A DNA stretch of 64,000 nucleotides from Corallococcus sp. EGB. Its GTDB lineage: Bacteria > Myxococcota > Myxococcia > Myxococcales > Myxococcaceae. Where the stretch lies: assembly GCF_019968905.1 (NCBI RefSeq), contig NZ_CP079946.1, positions 7,413,356 to 7,477,355 of the forward strand, written 5' to 3'. Every line of letters begins with the position of its first letter. Position 1 is the first letter of the stretch. Below, piece by piece: positions 16,508 to 25,472 of this stretch. The position numbers and the translations under genes were made by a program. The notes under the pieces are model-generated. The model saw nothing but the letters and a program-made list of their open reading frames with translations. It had not been told where the DNA came from and searched no databases.

Positions 16508-17326
16508 CTAGAAGCGCAGGTCCACCTGCTCCGCGGAAGGGATGGGGCGCCCCAGGAAGCGGGCCCCCACCTCCACGAAGCGCTCCGGCACGTCGGTGAC
16601 GAAGAAGGCGTGCTCCGGCGCGCCCGCGGAACCCGGCGGCGCCAGCAGCCCCTTCTCTCCCAGCAGCTCCGCCACCGCCTCCGCCGTGGCCTCCGCCGAG
16701 TCCACCAGCGACACGTGCGGCCCCACGACCTCGGCGATGACGCCCTTGAGCAGCGGGTAGTGGGTGCAGCCCAGCACCAGCGTGTCCACGCCGTCGCGCG
16801 CGAAGCCGGCCAGGTATTCGCGGGCCACGAGCAGCGGCACGTCGCCGGTGGTCCACCCCTCCTCCGCCAGGGGCACGAAGAGCGGGCACGCCCTGGACTT
16901 CACCGCGACCTTCGGATTGCCCGCCTCCAGCGCCCGCTGGTACGCGCCGGAGCGCACGGTGCCCGGCGTCCCGATGACGCCCACCCCGCCGCCCCGGGTG
17001 CGCTGGAGCGCCGTGCGGGCCCCGGGCTCAATCACGCCCAGCACTGGCACCGGCAGCGCGGCCTGGAGGGCGGGCAGCGCCGCGGCGGAGGCGGTGTTGC
17101 ACGCCACCACCAGGAGCTTGATGCCGCGCTCCAGGAGGAACTCCGCGTTCTTCAGCGAGTAGCGCGTCACCACCTCGCCGGACTTGGTGCCGTAGGGCAC
17201 CCGGGCGGTGTCTCCCAGGTAGAGCGTGCGCTCGTGGGGGAGCCGCGCCATGAGCGCCTTGAGGACCGTGAGCCCTCCGATGCCGGAGTCGAACACGCCG
17301 ATGGGACCGTGGCTGTCTTGCCGCAT
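16508..17326 (-). CDS. murI: Glutamate racemase
   Basis: A 272-residue cofactor-independent racemase that makes D-glutamate for peptidoglycan. It shows the substrate loop GVFDSGIGG (D13/S14), the first catalytic cysteine in ACNTASA (C76) and the second in GCTHYPLL (C187). The start at 17326 (MRQDSHG) is preferred to 17356, because the extra ten residues are absent from the usual family N-terminus. It converges on carF, with only 41 bp between them. Confidence 0.93.
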   Translation of the reverse strand: MRQDSHGPIGVFDSGIGGLTVLKALMARLPHERTLYLGDTARVPYGTKSGEVVTRYSLKNAEFLLERGIKLLVVACNTASAAALPALQAALPVPVLGVIEPGARTALQRTRGGGVGVIGTPGTVRSGAYQRALEAGNPKVAVKSRACPLFVPLAEEGWTTGDVPLLVAREYLAGFARDGVDTLVLGCTHYPLLKGVIAEVVGPHVSLVDSAEATAEAVAELLGEKGLLAPPGSAGAPEHAFFVTDVPERFVEVGARFLGRPIPSAEQVDLRF

Positions 17327-17454
17327 GGGGGCAGTCCCTATCACGTTTGATGCCAACGCCCGCTCGCGGCCACGCGCCCCCGGAACGCACGAAGGGCCGG
17401 AAGCCTGGAAGGCCGCCGACCCTTTCGTGACGCCCGGTCCGGGTGGACCTGTGA

Positions 17455-18465
17455 CTACTGCACGCGGTCGAGCGGCGCGATGGGGGCTCCCTGCGAGCCC
17501 GGGAAGTCGTGGGCGTAGACGCGCAGGCTCAGCATATTCGCCCCCCGGGGCGAGATGTAGCGGCGGCCGCTCGTGCCGTTCGCCTGCAGAGACACGTAGT
17601 ACTCACCGGGGCGCAGGAACTCGAAGACGGCCGGGGACTCCTTGCAGGAGAACCACTGGCCCGCGTCGCCGTAGACCCATTCGCTGGTGTGCACGTCCTG
17701 GAAGTTGATGCCCACCTCGGTCACGCCGGCCTGGGCGCAGCTGAGCGGATTGCCATTCTCATAGAGCTGCCAGCCCACCGCGGCGCCGCCAATCACCCAG
17801 GTGTTCGCCGTGATGGAGGCCGGGATGTTGGCCTGCGTGGTGAAGCCGCCGCCGTAGTAGTAGAGGGGGCGCTCCAGCGAGTCGATGGCCACGATCTCCA
17901 GGTAGTGCTGCCCGGGCGCGATGTCCGGCGTCTCCACGTAGCGGCCCTGGCTGCCCTCGTTGCAGTTGAAGCGCGCCCACGCACCGTCATCCACGCGGGC
18001 GTCCACATAGGCGACCCCCGCCTGGCTGCACGAGGGGTAGTACGAGCCCGCCTCCGTCGGGAACAGCCAGTTCACGTAGGCGTAGGACGTGCTGCCCGTG
18101 CGGCCCGTGTTGAAGTTGACGGACACCGCCACGTTGCCGTCCACTGTGAAGCTGCCGCGGTACGAGTAGACCGCCTTCCCCTGGTAGTCCACCGCCTGCG
18201 CCGTGAACGAGTACGTGCCGGGCGCGAAGTCGTGCAGGACGATGCCGTCGAACCCGTTCGCCGAGCAGGGATACTTGCCGTCACCCTCCAGCCGCTCGCC
18301 GTCGATGTAGATGTCGACACCGTCGATGTCCCGCATCTGGCCGCAGGTGGCACCGTCGAAGCTCCACGACATCCTGACGTCGCCGGGCAGGCGGTGGTCC
18401 TCGATGATGCAGCCGGTGAGTCCAGAGGTGAGACAGAGGAATGCGGCGAGCGTTCTCGCGTTCAT
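17455..18465 (-). CDS. Lipoprotein with three cysteine-paired repeats
   Basis: A 336-residue lipoprotein (lipobox LTGC). The mature part is three successive units of about 90-95 residues. Each has an SCxQAG-like or TCGQ cysteine near its start, a second cysteine about 20-30 residues on (YPCS, FNCN, FSCK), then an aromatic PGxYxF/PGxHYLEI strand. The pattern suggests three beta-sandwich domains, each with one disulphide, displayed on the cell surface. I do not recognise the family. Alternative starts are at 18474 and 18513. The neighbouring tol operon is divergent. Confidence 0.7.
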   Translation of the reverse strand: MNARTLAAFLCLTSGLTGCIIEDHRLPGDVRMSWSFDGATCGQMRDIDGVDIYIDGERLEGDGKYPCSANGFDGIVLHDFAPGTYSFTAQAVDYQGKAVYSYRGSFTVDGNVAVSVNFNTGRTGSTSYAYVNWLFPTEAGSYYPSCSQAGVAYVDARVDDGAWARFNCNEGSQGRYVETPDIAPGQHYLEIVAIDSLERPLYYYGGGFTTQANIPASITANTWVIGGAAVGWQLYENGNPLSCAQAGVTEVGINFQDVHTSEWVYGDAGQWFSCKESPAVFEFLRPGEYYVSLQANGTSGRRYISPRGANMLSLRVYAHDFPGSQGAPIAPLDRVQ

Positions 18466-18580
18466 GGTGGGCATCCGTGGTTCGGGATGGTTGAGGTCGT
18501 CGGCCCGGAACACCCCTCAAGACGACCAGCCTCGGGAATTATTCAGTGCCGTCCAAAGCAACCGGGCGTTATCGGCGGGT

Positions 18581-18609
18581 TTGACCCACCCGAGGACGGA
18601 ATGTTACGC
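18581..18609 (+). promoter_or_regulatory. Possible sigma-70-type promoter for the tol operon
   Basis: TTGACC (18581-18586) and TTACGC (18604-18609) are separated by 17 bp. The -35 is good and the -10 poor. Predicted transcription starts near 18617, which is consistent with translation from the ATG at 18653. Confidence 0.35.
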
Positions 18610-18652
18610 GCTGGACCTCATGATACCCCACCTGCCCCTGGCCTTTGGCGCC

Positions 18653-19339
18653 ATGAACTACGTGGAGATCATCCGCGACGCGTCGTTCATCGAACTCGCG
18701 GTGCTCCTGCTCCTCATGGCCGTCTCGGTCGCCTCCTGGGCGCTCATCGCCATGAAGGCCACCCAGCTGTCGCGCGCCCGCGCCCAGTCGCTCACCTTTC
18801 TCGACACGTTCTGGAAGGCCTCGCGGCTGGAGGCCATCTACCAGTCCGCCCAGAAGCTGGAGGGCTCGCCGCTGTCGAAGGTGTTCTGCGCGGGCTACGA
18901 GGAGCTGAGCAAGCTGGCGCAGACGGGCAACGCCAAGGAAGGCGGCACCGAGGACGCGATGAGCGCCAAGCTGGGCGGCATTGAGAACGTGGAGCGCGCG
19001 CTCAACCGCGCGGCCACGGCGCAGATCACGGAGCTGGAGAACCGCGTGTCCTTCCTGGGCACGGTGGGCTCCGCGTCGCCGTTCGTGGGGCTGTTCGGCA
19101 CGGTGATTGGCATCCTGGGCGCGTTCAACAACATCGCGGAGCAGGGCAACGCGACGCTGGCCACGGTGGCGGCGCCGGTGGGCAACGCGCTGTTCGCCAC
19201 GGCGGCGGGGCTGTTCGCGGCCATCCCGGCGGTGGTCGCGTACAACTCGTTCGTCAGCCGCATCAAGGTGTTCGACACGGAGATGTCCAACTTCTCCGCG
19301 GACTTCCTCAACATCATCAAGCGGCACTTCTTCCGCTAG
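18653..19339 (+). CDS. tolQ: TolQ/ExbB/MotA-family proton channel protein
   Basis: A 228-residue inner-membrane protein with three helices: about 13-35, and a hairpin at about 130-155 and 170-195 (SPFVGLFGTVIGILGAFNNI, AAPVGNALFATAAGLFAAIPA). These are signatures of the TolQ/ExbB pore. With TolR it forms the proton-driven motor that keeps the outer membrane tethered during division. The ATG at 18653 is chosen because the 11 codons before it include ATA and TTT, which are very rare here, and because a promoter would begin transcription just upstream. The ATG at 18620 is the alternative. First gene of the tol operon. Confidence 0.9.
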   Translation: MNYVEIIRDASFIELAVLLLLMAVSVASWALIAMKATQLSRARAQSLTFLDTFWKASRLEAIYQSAQKLEGSPLSKVFCAGYEELSKLAQTGNAKEGGTEDAMSAKLGGIENVERALNRAATAQITELENRVSFLGTVGSASPFVGLFGTVIGILGAFNNIAEQGNATLATVAAPVGNALFATAAGLFAAIPAVVAYNSFVSRIKVFDTEMSNFSADFLNIIKRHFFR

Positions 19340-19351
19340 GGGACCCGTCAC

Positions 19352-19840
19352 ATGGGCATGGGCGGAGGCAAGGGCGGCGGTGGCCGCACCACCATGAGCG
19401 AGATCAACGTCACGCCCATGGTGGACGTGATGCTGGTGCTGCTCATCATCTTCATGGTGACGGCGCCCCTCATCCAGCAGGGCGTGAAGGTGAACCTCCC
19501 GGAGACGAAGGCGGCCCCGGTGGAGGCGACGGAGAAGAAGGTCGTCCTCTCCATCGACGCGGGGCGCAAGGTCTACATCGGGGACGCGGAGGTGCCGCTG
19601 GAGGAGCTGGAGACGAAGCTCGCCGCCAACGCCAAGGCGCAGGCGGACAAGGAGGTGTATCTCCACGCGGACCGGGACGTGCCCTACGGCGTGGTGGTGG
19701 AGGTGATGGCCGCGGCCCAGCGCGCGGGCATCTCCAACGTGGGGATGATCACGGAACCGGCCAAGGGCTCCAAGGCGTCCAACTCCGGCAAGGCCCCCGC
19801 CTCCGGCGGCAAGGGCAAGCCCCAGGAGGCGAAGCGCTAG
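19352..19840 (+). CDS. tolR: TolR/ExbD-family protein
   Basis: A 162-residue protein with a Gly-rich N-terminus, a single membrane helix (VMLVLLIIFMVTAPL) preceded by the conserved proton-carrying Asp (D25 in TPMVDVM), and a periplasmic ExbD domain to about 140. The C-terminus is Lys/Ser/Gly-rich. It is the partner of TolQ in the motor. It lies 12 bp after tolQ, with AGGGGA upstream of its ATG. Confidence 0.93.
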   Translation: MGMGGGKGGGGRTTMSEINVTPMVDVMLVLLIIFMVTAPLIQQGVKVNLPETKAAPVEATEKKVVLSIDAGRKVYIGDAEVPLEELETKLAANAKAQADKEVYLHADRDVPYGVVVEVMAAAQRAGISNVGMITEPAKGSKASNSGKAPASGGKGKPQEAKR

Positions 19841-19843
19841 CCC

Positions 19844-20614
19844 ATGAGCTCCGCGGTGACCCACAGCCTGCTGGTGAGCCGGCCCACGCGGCTGTCGCGC
19901 TTCCTCGTCGTCTCCGTGGCCGGGCACGTGGCGGTGGTCGCGGCGGCGCTGTTCTACGCGCGCTTCACGTCCGCGCCGAAGGTGGACCTGGATCAGAAGC
20001 CCATCAACGCGTCGCTGGTGCGCCTGGGCAAGCCGCGCGACCCCAAGCTCCTGCCGCGCAAGGAGGAGCCCCAGCCGCCGCCCAAGGAGGTCGTGGCGAA
20101 GCCCACGCCCACGCCGCCCGCGGACGTGCCCGCGCCCTCCCCCAACGCCGTGGCGGTGCCCGGCGTGAAGCCCACCCCGGCCCCCGCGCCCCAGAAGGGC
20201 GAGGCGAGCGCGGAGGACCGGCGCAAGAAGCTCTTCGGCGCGTTCGACAAGTCCGCGAAGCCCACGGAGCCGCAGGAGCTGGAGGGCGCCGAGGACGGCG
20301 ACCCGGACGGCGATTCCGCGGTGGCGGAGGGCGAGCGGTACTACGGCCTTTTGAAGTCCCAGGTGCGCCGTCACTACAACGTGGCGGACACCATCCCGGA
20401 CGCGGAGCGCCTGTACCTCAAGGCGCAGGTGGCCATGAAGCTGGGCCGCGCGGGTGAAGTGCTGGACGTGAGCCTGGCCAAGCCCAGCGGCAATGATTTG
20501 TTCGACGCGGCGGTGGTGGCCGCCGTGCGCAAGGCGTCTCCCTTCTCTCCTCCCCCCGAAGCGCTTCGCGACGCGCTCCAGAAGAACGGCGTCGTCCTGG
20601 TGTTCAGCCCATGA
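19844..20614 (+). CDS. TolA/TonB-like energy-transducing protein
   Basis: A 256-residue protein: one N-terminal membrane helix (residues about 18-40), a Pro/Lys-rich spacer (about 60-125) and a C-terminal TonB/TolA domain (about 165-256, ending AVVAAVRKASPFSPPP...VLVFSP). In the tol operon it should connect the TolQR motor to outer-membrane partners, as TolA does. The domain itself looks TonB-C-like. It begins 3 nt after tolR and its stop overlaps the tolB start, so translation is coupled. Confidence 0.85.
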   Translation: MSSAVTHSLLVSRPTRLSRFLVVSVAGHVAVVAAALFYARFTSAPKVDLDQKPINASLVRLGKPRDPKLLPRKEEPQPPPKEVVAKPTPTPPADVPAPSPNAVAVPGVKPTPAPAPQKGEASAEDRRKKLFGAFDKSAKPTEPQELEGAEDGDPDGDSAVAEGERYYGLLKSQVRRHYNVADTIPDAERLYLKAQVAMKLGRAGEVLDVSLAKPSGNDLFDAAVVAAVRKASPFSPPPEALRDALQKNGVVLVFSP

Positions 20615-21900
20615 AAGCCCTCCTGCTGTCGCTCCTCCTGGTCCCCGCGCTGGTGCTGGCGCAGGCGCCCGTCATCGAAATCTCCGGCGCGAACTTCCGC
20701 CCGCTGCCGCTCGCGGCCCCCGCGCCCGTGGTGCAGGAGGGCGCGGACAAGAAGGCGGCGCAGACCTTCGACAGCGCCTTCACGTACGACCTCACCGCCT
20801 CCGGCATCTTCCAGGTGCTGGACCGCGCGGGCTTCACCGCGGACGCCAAGGAAGGCATGACGGCGGGCAGCATCAACTTCAGCCGCTGGGCGGACGTGGG
20901 CGCGGAGTCGCTGGTGAAGGTGTCGCTCGCGCAGGACGGCGGCGCGCTGCGCGGCGAGCTGCGCCTGTTCAGCGTGGCCACGGGCAAGGAGGAGCTGAAG
21001 GTCGCCAAGGACGCACCGGCCGGTGAGCCCCGGCAGCTGGCGCACGCGCTGGCGGACGCGCTCTACCGGCACTTCACCCGCGAGCCGAGCCCCTTCCTGT
21101 CTCGCATCACCTTCGTGCGCAAGGCGGGCGCCAACCGCGACGTGTACGTGGCGGACTGGGACGGCATGAACGCGCAGGCGCTCACCAAGGGCGGCACGCA
21201 CATCCTCCCCACGCTCAGCCCGTCCGGCCAGGTGGCCTTCACGTCGTACCGGAAGAACCGCCCGGACATCTACGTGCAGACGCCCGGCAGCGAGGCGAAG
21301 CCGCTGGTGACGGAAGGCCAGATGGCCACGGGCATCGCGTACTCGCCGGATGGCAAGCGCATCGCCTACGCGCTGGCGGAGGGTGAGAGCGCGCAGATCT
21401 ACGTCGCCGCGGCGGACGGCTCCGGCGCCAAGGCCATCACGGACACGCCCTACGGCCTCAACACCAGCCCCAGCTGGTCTCCGGACGGCAAGCGCATCGC
21501 GTTCGTGTCCAACCGGGGCGGCAGCCCGCAGGTGTACGTGATGAACGCGGACGGCTCGGGCGTGAAGCGGCTCACCTTCCAGGGCAACTACAACCAGACG
21601 CCGGACTGGTCGCCGCGCGGGGACCTCATCGCCTTCACCGCGCGCGACGAGCGCAACGCGTTCGACCTCTTCACGGTCAACGTGGACACCGGCAAGGTGA
21701 CGCGCCTCACGCAGGACCAGGGCAACAACGAGGAGCCCACCTTCTCCCCCAACGGCCGGCTCATCATGTTCAGCTCCAACCGCACCGGCTCCGCGCACCT
21801 GTGGGTGATGACCGCCGATGGTAACAATCAGGTGCCGCTCCCCATGGAGAAGAGCAGCTGGCTGACGCCGGACTGGGGCAACGCTCCGGCGGCGAAGTAG
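20611..21900 (+). CDS. tolB: Tol-Pal system beta-propeller protein TolB
   Basis: A 429-residue periplasmic protein with a signal peptide (LLLVPALVLAQ), an N-terminal alpha/beta domain to about 150, then a six-bladed propeller. WD40-like PD40 repeats recur, such as YSPDGKRIAYAL, WSPDGKRIAFVSNRGG and FSPNGRLIMFSSNR. TolB shuttles between Pal and the Tol motor at the division site. The ATG overlaps the upstream stop (ATGA). No pal gene follows. A palindrome (CACCGGC-G-GCCGGTG, 21902-21916) lies directly after the stop and may aid termination. Confidence 0.94.
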   Translation: MKALLLSLLLVPALVLAQAPVIEISGANFRPLPLAAPAPVVQEGADKKAAQTFDSAFTYDLTASGIFQVLDRAGFTADAKEGMTAGSINFSRWADVGAESLVKVSLAQDGGALRGELRLFSVATGKEELKVAKDAPAGEPRQLAHALADALYRHFTREPSPFLSRITFVRKAGANRDVYVADWDGMNAQALTKGGTHILPTLSPSGQVAFTSYRKNRPDIYVQTPGSEAKPLVTEGQMATGIAYSPDGKRIAYALAEGESAQIYVAAADGSGAKAITDTPYGLNTSPSWSPDGKRIAFVSNRGGSPQVYVMNADGSGVKRLTFQGNYNQTPDWSPRGDLIAFTARDERNAFDLFTVNVDTGKVTRLTQDQGNNEEPTFSPNGRLIMFSSNRTGSAHLWVMTADGNNQVPLPMEKSSWLTPDWGNAPAAK

Positions 21901-21919
21901 GCACCGGCGGCCGGTGACG

Positions 21920-21948
21920 TTGACAGGGGGGACGCGCCAGGGTGCATT
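21920..21948 (+). promoter_or_regulatory. Possible sigma-70-type promoter for the class-V aminotransferase
   Basis: A perfect TTGACA (21920-21925) and TGCATT (21943-21948) are 17 bp apart. Transcription would begin within a few bases of the ATG at 21958, implying a nearly leaderless message. It sits just past the palindrome that follows tolB. Confidence 0.4.
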
Positions 21949-21957
21949 GCACGCCCC

Positions 21958-23154
21958 ATGAGCGCTCCCCTCCCCGCCCACAAGGTTCACTGGGGGTTGG
22001 ATCCCCAGGTCGTCTTCCTCAACCACGGTTCGTTCGGCGCGAGCCCCAAGGCGGTGCTCCAGCACCAGTCGGAGCTGCGGGCGCGGCTGGAGGCGGAGCC
22101 CGTGCGCTTCCTCGCCCGTGAGGCGGAGCGGCTGCTGGACGAGGCGCGCGCCGCGCTCGGGGCCTTCGTGGGCGCGGACTCGGAGGACATCGCGTTCGTG
22201 TCCAACGCCACCATGGGCGTGAACACCGTGCTGCGCAACCTGCGCTTCCAGCCCGGCGACGAGCTGCTCACCACCGACAACGAATACAACGCGTCCAGGA
22301 ACGCGCTGGACGTGGCCGCCGCGGAGAAGGGCGTGAAGGTGGTGGTGGCGAAGCTGCCCTGGCCCGTGACTTCGCCGCAGTCCGTGGTGGACGCGGTGAT
22401 GGCGCAGGTGACGCCGCGCACGCGGCTCCTGCTCGTGGACCACATCACCAGCCAGACGGCGCTGGTGATGCCGCTGGCGGAGCTGGTGCGCAAGCTGCGC
22501 GAGCGCGGCGTGGAGACGCTGGTGGACGGCGCGCACGGGCCGGGCATGGTGCCGCTGGCGCTGAAGGAGCTGGGCGCGGCGTACTACACCGGCAACTGCC
22601 ACAAGTGGCTGTGCGCGCCGAAGGGCGCCGCGTTCCTGTACGTGCGCCGCGACCTGCAGGCGGGCTTCAAGCCGCTGGTGGTGAGCCACGGGCACAACTC
22701 GCCACGCACGGACCGCTCGCGCTTCCGGCTGGAGTTCGACTGGGTGGGCACGGTGGACCCCACGCCCTTGCTGTGCATCCCCACCGCGATCCGCGTCGTG
22801 GGTGGACTGGTGCCGGGCGGGTGGCCGGAGGTGATGGCGACCAACCGGGAGCTGGCGCTGGCCGCCCGGAGGATGCTGGACGCGAAGCTGGGCAATGCGA
22901 CGCCGCTGTGCCCGGAGTCCATGGTGGGCAGCATGGCGTGCGTGGCCCTGCCGGATGGCTTCCCCGAGCACCCCGAGCCGCCGCTCTACGTGGATCCCCT
23001 CCATGTGCGCCTGTTCGAGGAGCACCACATCGAGATCCCCGTCACGGCCTGGCCCCGTGCGCCTCGGCGGCACCTGCGGCTGTCCGCGCAGCTCTACAAC
23101 AGTCCGGCGGACTACGAGGCCCTGGCGCGCGCTTTGGAAGCGCTGCTGCGTTGA
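21958..23154 (+). CDS. Class-V aminotransferase, isopenicillin-N-epimerase-like
   Basis: A 398-residue PLP enzyme of the CefD/NifS-like fold-type I group. The N-terminal LNHGSFGASP motif is typical of the isopenicillin N epimerase-like branch. The PLP Asp/His segment is VDGAHGPG and the Schiff-base lysine is K216 in NCHKWLCAPKG. Family members act as epimerases, desulphurases or ergothioneine-type lyases. The real substrate is not evident and no beta-lactam genes lie nearby. Fifteen bases separate it from the Ppx/GppA gene, so they are likely one operon. Confidence 0.88.
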   Translation: MSAPLPAHKVHWGLDPQVVFLNHGSFGASPKAVLQHQSELRARLEAEPVRFLAREAERLLDEARAALGAFVGADSEDIAFVSNATMGVNTVLRNLRFQPGDELLTTDNEYNASRNALDVAAAEKGVKVVVAKLPWPVTSPQSVVDAVMAQVTPRTRLLLVDHITSQTALVMPLAELVRKLRERGVETLVDGAHGPGMVPLALKELGAAYYTGNCHKWLCAPKGAAFLYVRRDLQAGFKPLVVSHGHNSPRTDRSRFRLEFDWVGTVDPTPLLCIPTAIRVVGGLVPGGWPEVMATNRELALAARRMLDAKLGNATPLCPESMVGSMACVALPDGFPEHPEPPLYVDPLHVRLFEEHHIEIPVTAWPRAPRRHLRLSAQLYNSPADYEALARALEALLR

Positions 23155-23168
23155 GTAGTGTTCGCGGA

Positions 23169-24098
23169 ATGCCTCGCTTCGCATCGATCGATATCGGAAC
23201 CAATTCCGTGCTGCTGCTGGTCGCGGATCGCCTGCCGGACGGGCGCTTCACACCGGTGGTGGAGCGCGCCGAAATCACGCGCCTGGGCCGGGGCGTGGAC
23301 ACCAGCCGCGTGCTGTCCTCCGAAGGCATGGAGGCCACGCTGGCCGTGCTGGTGGCCTTCGCCAAGGAGGCCCGCGAACTGGGCGCGGAAGGCATCGCCG
23401 TGTCCGCCACCAGCGCCGCGCGCGACGCGAAGAACGGCGCGGACTTCATCGCCCAGGCCAGGGCCCGCGCGGACGTGACGGTGGAGATCATCCCCGGGGA
23501 GATGGAGGCGCAGCTGTCCTTCGCCGCGGTGGCCCAGGACTTCGCGGGTGAGTCCGCGGGGCCGCTGGTGGTGGTGGACATCGGAGGCGGGTCCACGGAG
23601 TTCATCTACGGCACGGACGCCGGCACGGTGGCCTTCCGCCACAGCTTCGACGTAGGCGCCGTGCGCCTCACGGAGCGCTACGTGCGCACCGACCCGCTGT
23701 CTCCGGAAGAGCGCGCTGGCATCGAGGCGCATCTGCGCGACACCTTCTCCGCCCTGCCCCCGCCGCCGCCCGCCTCGATGCTGGTGGGCGTGGCCGGCAC
23801 CGTGACGACGCTGTACGCCGTGCAGCACCAGATGGCCACCTACGACGCGGAGGCGGTCCATGGCGGCGCGCTGTCCCGCGGCGAGCTGGACGCGCTCACG
23901 GACCGGCTGTGCACCCTGCCCCTGGACGCGCGGCGGTCGCTGCCCGGCCTCCAGCCCAAGCGCGCGGACGTCATCCCCGCGGGCGCCCTCATCCTGCGCG
24001 AAGCGGTGAGGGCCCTGGGCGTGGATTCATGCCGCGTGAGCGACCGTGGCCTGCGCTGGGGTCTGCTGGCACACCGCTTCGGCTCCTCCCCCTCATGA
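23169..24098 (+). CDS. Ppx/GppA-family phosphatase
   Basis: A 309-residue member of the sugar-kinase/Hsp70/actin superfamily. It shows phosphate-1 (SIDIGTNSVLLLV, about 6-18), an acidic site (EIIPGEMEAQLS), phosphate-2 (VVVDIGGGSTEF, about 138-149) and the adenosine loop (VGVAGTVTTLYA). Such enzymes hydrolyse polyphosphate or convert pppGpp to ppGpp. At about 310 residues it is the short single-module form common outside gammaproteobacteria. The ATG at 23169 is chosen because the much longer frame upstream runs through the aminotransferase gene. Its stop overlaps the start of the MFS gene. Confidence 0.9.
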   Translation: MPRFASIDIGTNSVLLLVADRLPDGRFTPVVERAEITRLGRGVDTSRVLSSEGMEATLAVLVAFAKEARELGAEGIAVSATSAARDAKNGADFIAQARARADVTVEIIPGEMEAQLSFAAVAQDFAGESAGPLVVVDIGGGSTEFIYGTDAGTVAFRHSFDVGAVRLTERYVRTDPLSPEERAGIEAHLRDTFSALPPPPPASMLVGVAGTVTTLYAVQHQMATYDAEAVHGGALSRGELDALTDRLCTLPLDARRSLPGLQPKRADVIPAGALILREAVRALGVDSCRVSDRGLRWGLLAHRFGSSPS

Positions 24099-25387
24099 AC
24101 GTCTCCTCCCCCGCCGCTCCGTCCAGCTCGCACGCCACGCAGTCCGTGCGGGCGGGCTATGCGCTGTTCATCCTCACGTTGATCAACCTGATCAACTACC
24201 TCGACCGTTACATCATCGCCGTCGCGCTGCCGGAGATTCAGAGGGACTTCAGCATCAACGACGCGCAGTCCGGCCTGCTGGGCACCGTCTTCATCATCGT
24301 CTTCATGCTGGCGTCGCCCCTGGGCGGCTTTCTGGGGGACCGCATCCCCCGGCGGCTGCTGGTGGCCGGCGGCGTCATCCTGTGGAGCCTGGCCACGGGG
24401 GCCAGCGGCCTGGCCGCGAGCTTCACGGCGCTCTTGCTGGCGCGCGCGGTGATTGGCATTGGCGAGGCGGGCTACGGCGCGGTGGCGCCGTCCATCATCT
24501 CCGACCTGTATCCGCGCGAGCAGCGCACGCGGATGCTGTCGTACTTCTACATCGCCATCCCGGTGGGCTCCGCCATGGGCTACGGCCTGGGCGGGTGGCT
24601 GACGCAGACGTATTCGTGGCACGTGGCGTTCTTCGCGGGCGGCGTGCCGGGGCTGGTGCTGGGCACCATGGCCTTCTTCATGCCGGAGCCGCAGCGCGGC
24701 GCCATGGACGGCCCGGACGCGGCGGTCAAGCTGCCCTTCATGGAGGGCCTTCAGGGGCTGGGCCGCAACATGGCCTTCTGGGCCACGACGGTGGGCTACA
24801 CGCTGATGACGTTCTCCATTGGCGGCCTGGCGTTCTGGATGCCCACGTACCTGGTGCGCGAGCGCCACCTGTGGCTGGAGCACCCGGGCCGCGTGGGCCT
24901 GGTGTTCGGCGCCATCACGGCGGTGGCGGGCCTCAGCGGCACCGTGGCCGGCGGCTGGCTGGGCGACAAGATGGACCGCAGGCGCGCGGGCGGCGGCCTG
25001 TGGCTGTCCGGCATCGGGCTGCTGCTGGCGGCGCCGTGCATGTACCTGGCGGTGAACCTGCACGACACGACGCTGACGTTCGCGGCCATTGGCCTGGCGC
25101 AGTTCCTCATCTTCCTCAATAGCGGCCCCATCAACGCGGCCATCGTCAACTGCGTGCCGCCCGCGTTCCGCGCCTTCGCCATGGGCCTCAACGTGCTGTG
25201 CATCCACATGCTGGGCGACGCCATCTCTCCCACGCTCATCGGGCAGATCGCCGACATGTCCAGCCTCCACACCGCCATCGCCATCAACGCGGTGCCGGTG
25301 CTGCTGGGCGGCGTGGCGCTCCTGGTGGGCGCGAAGCTGTTCCGCGAGGCCGTGCCCCGCGCGCAGCAGGGCTCGCGTCCCGGTTGA
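24095..25387 (+). CDS. MFS transporter, Spinster-like
   Basis: A 430-residue major-facilitator protein with about 12 membrane helices. It opens with NLINYLDRYIIAVALPEIQRDF, the Spinster-family start, then the loop 2-3 motif GGFLGDRIPRR and later GGWLGDKMDRRRAG. Spinster relatives move sphingolipids, lysophospholipids or organic acids. The substrate here is unknown. Translation is coupled to the Ppx/GppA gene by an ATGA overlap. The AraC regulator that follows may act on this transporter. Confidence 0.88.
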   Translation: MNVSSPAAPSSSHATQSVRAGYALFILTLINLINYLDRYIIAVALPEIQRDFSINDAQSGLLGTVFIIVFMLASPLGGFLGDRIPRRLLVAGGVILWSLATGASGLAASFTALLLARAVIGIGEAGYGAVAPSIISDLYPREQRTRMLSYFYIAIPVGSAMGYGLGGWLTQTYSWHVAFFAGGVPGLVLGTMAFFMPEPQRGAMDGPDAAVKLPFMEGLQGLGRNMAFWATTVGYTLMTFSIGGLAFWMPTYLVRERHLWLEHPGRVGLVFGAITAVAGLSGTVAGGWLGDKMDRRRAGGGLWLSGIGLLLAAPCMYLAVNLHDTTLTFAAIGLAQFLIFLNSGPINAAIVNCVPPAFRAFAMGLNVLCIHMLGDAISPTLIGQIADMSSLHTAIAINAVPVLLGGVALLVGAKLFREAVPRAQQGSRPG

Positions 25388-25472
25388 AACGCCCGGGCCC
25401 GGAGTGCATCCGAGCCCTGTTCAACGGCGCGGGCAGGCTCCCTGCCCGCCAGGGAAGGAAGCGGAGGCGTTC

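Noticed and set aside
21958-23154. A beta-lactam biosynthesis locus
   Set aside because: The isopenicillin-N-epimerase-like enzyme is alone. No synthase or tailoring genes lie nearby, and the fold has many other functions.
25089-25472. N-terminal extension of the AraC gene
   Set aside because: It overlaps the end of the MFS transporter and is of random composition. A GTG with a good ribosome site begins the cupin domain at 25473.
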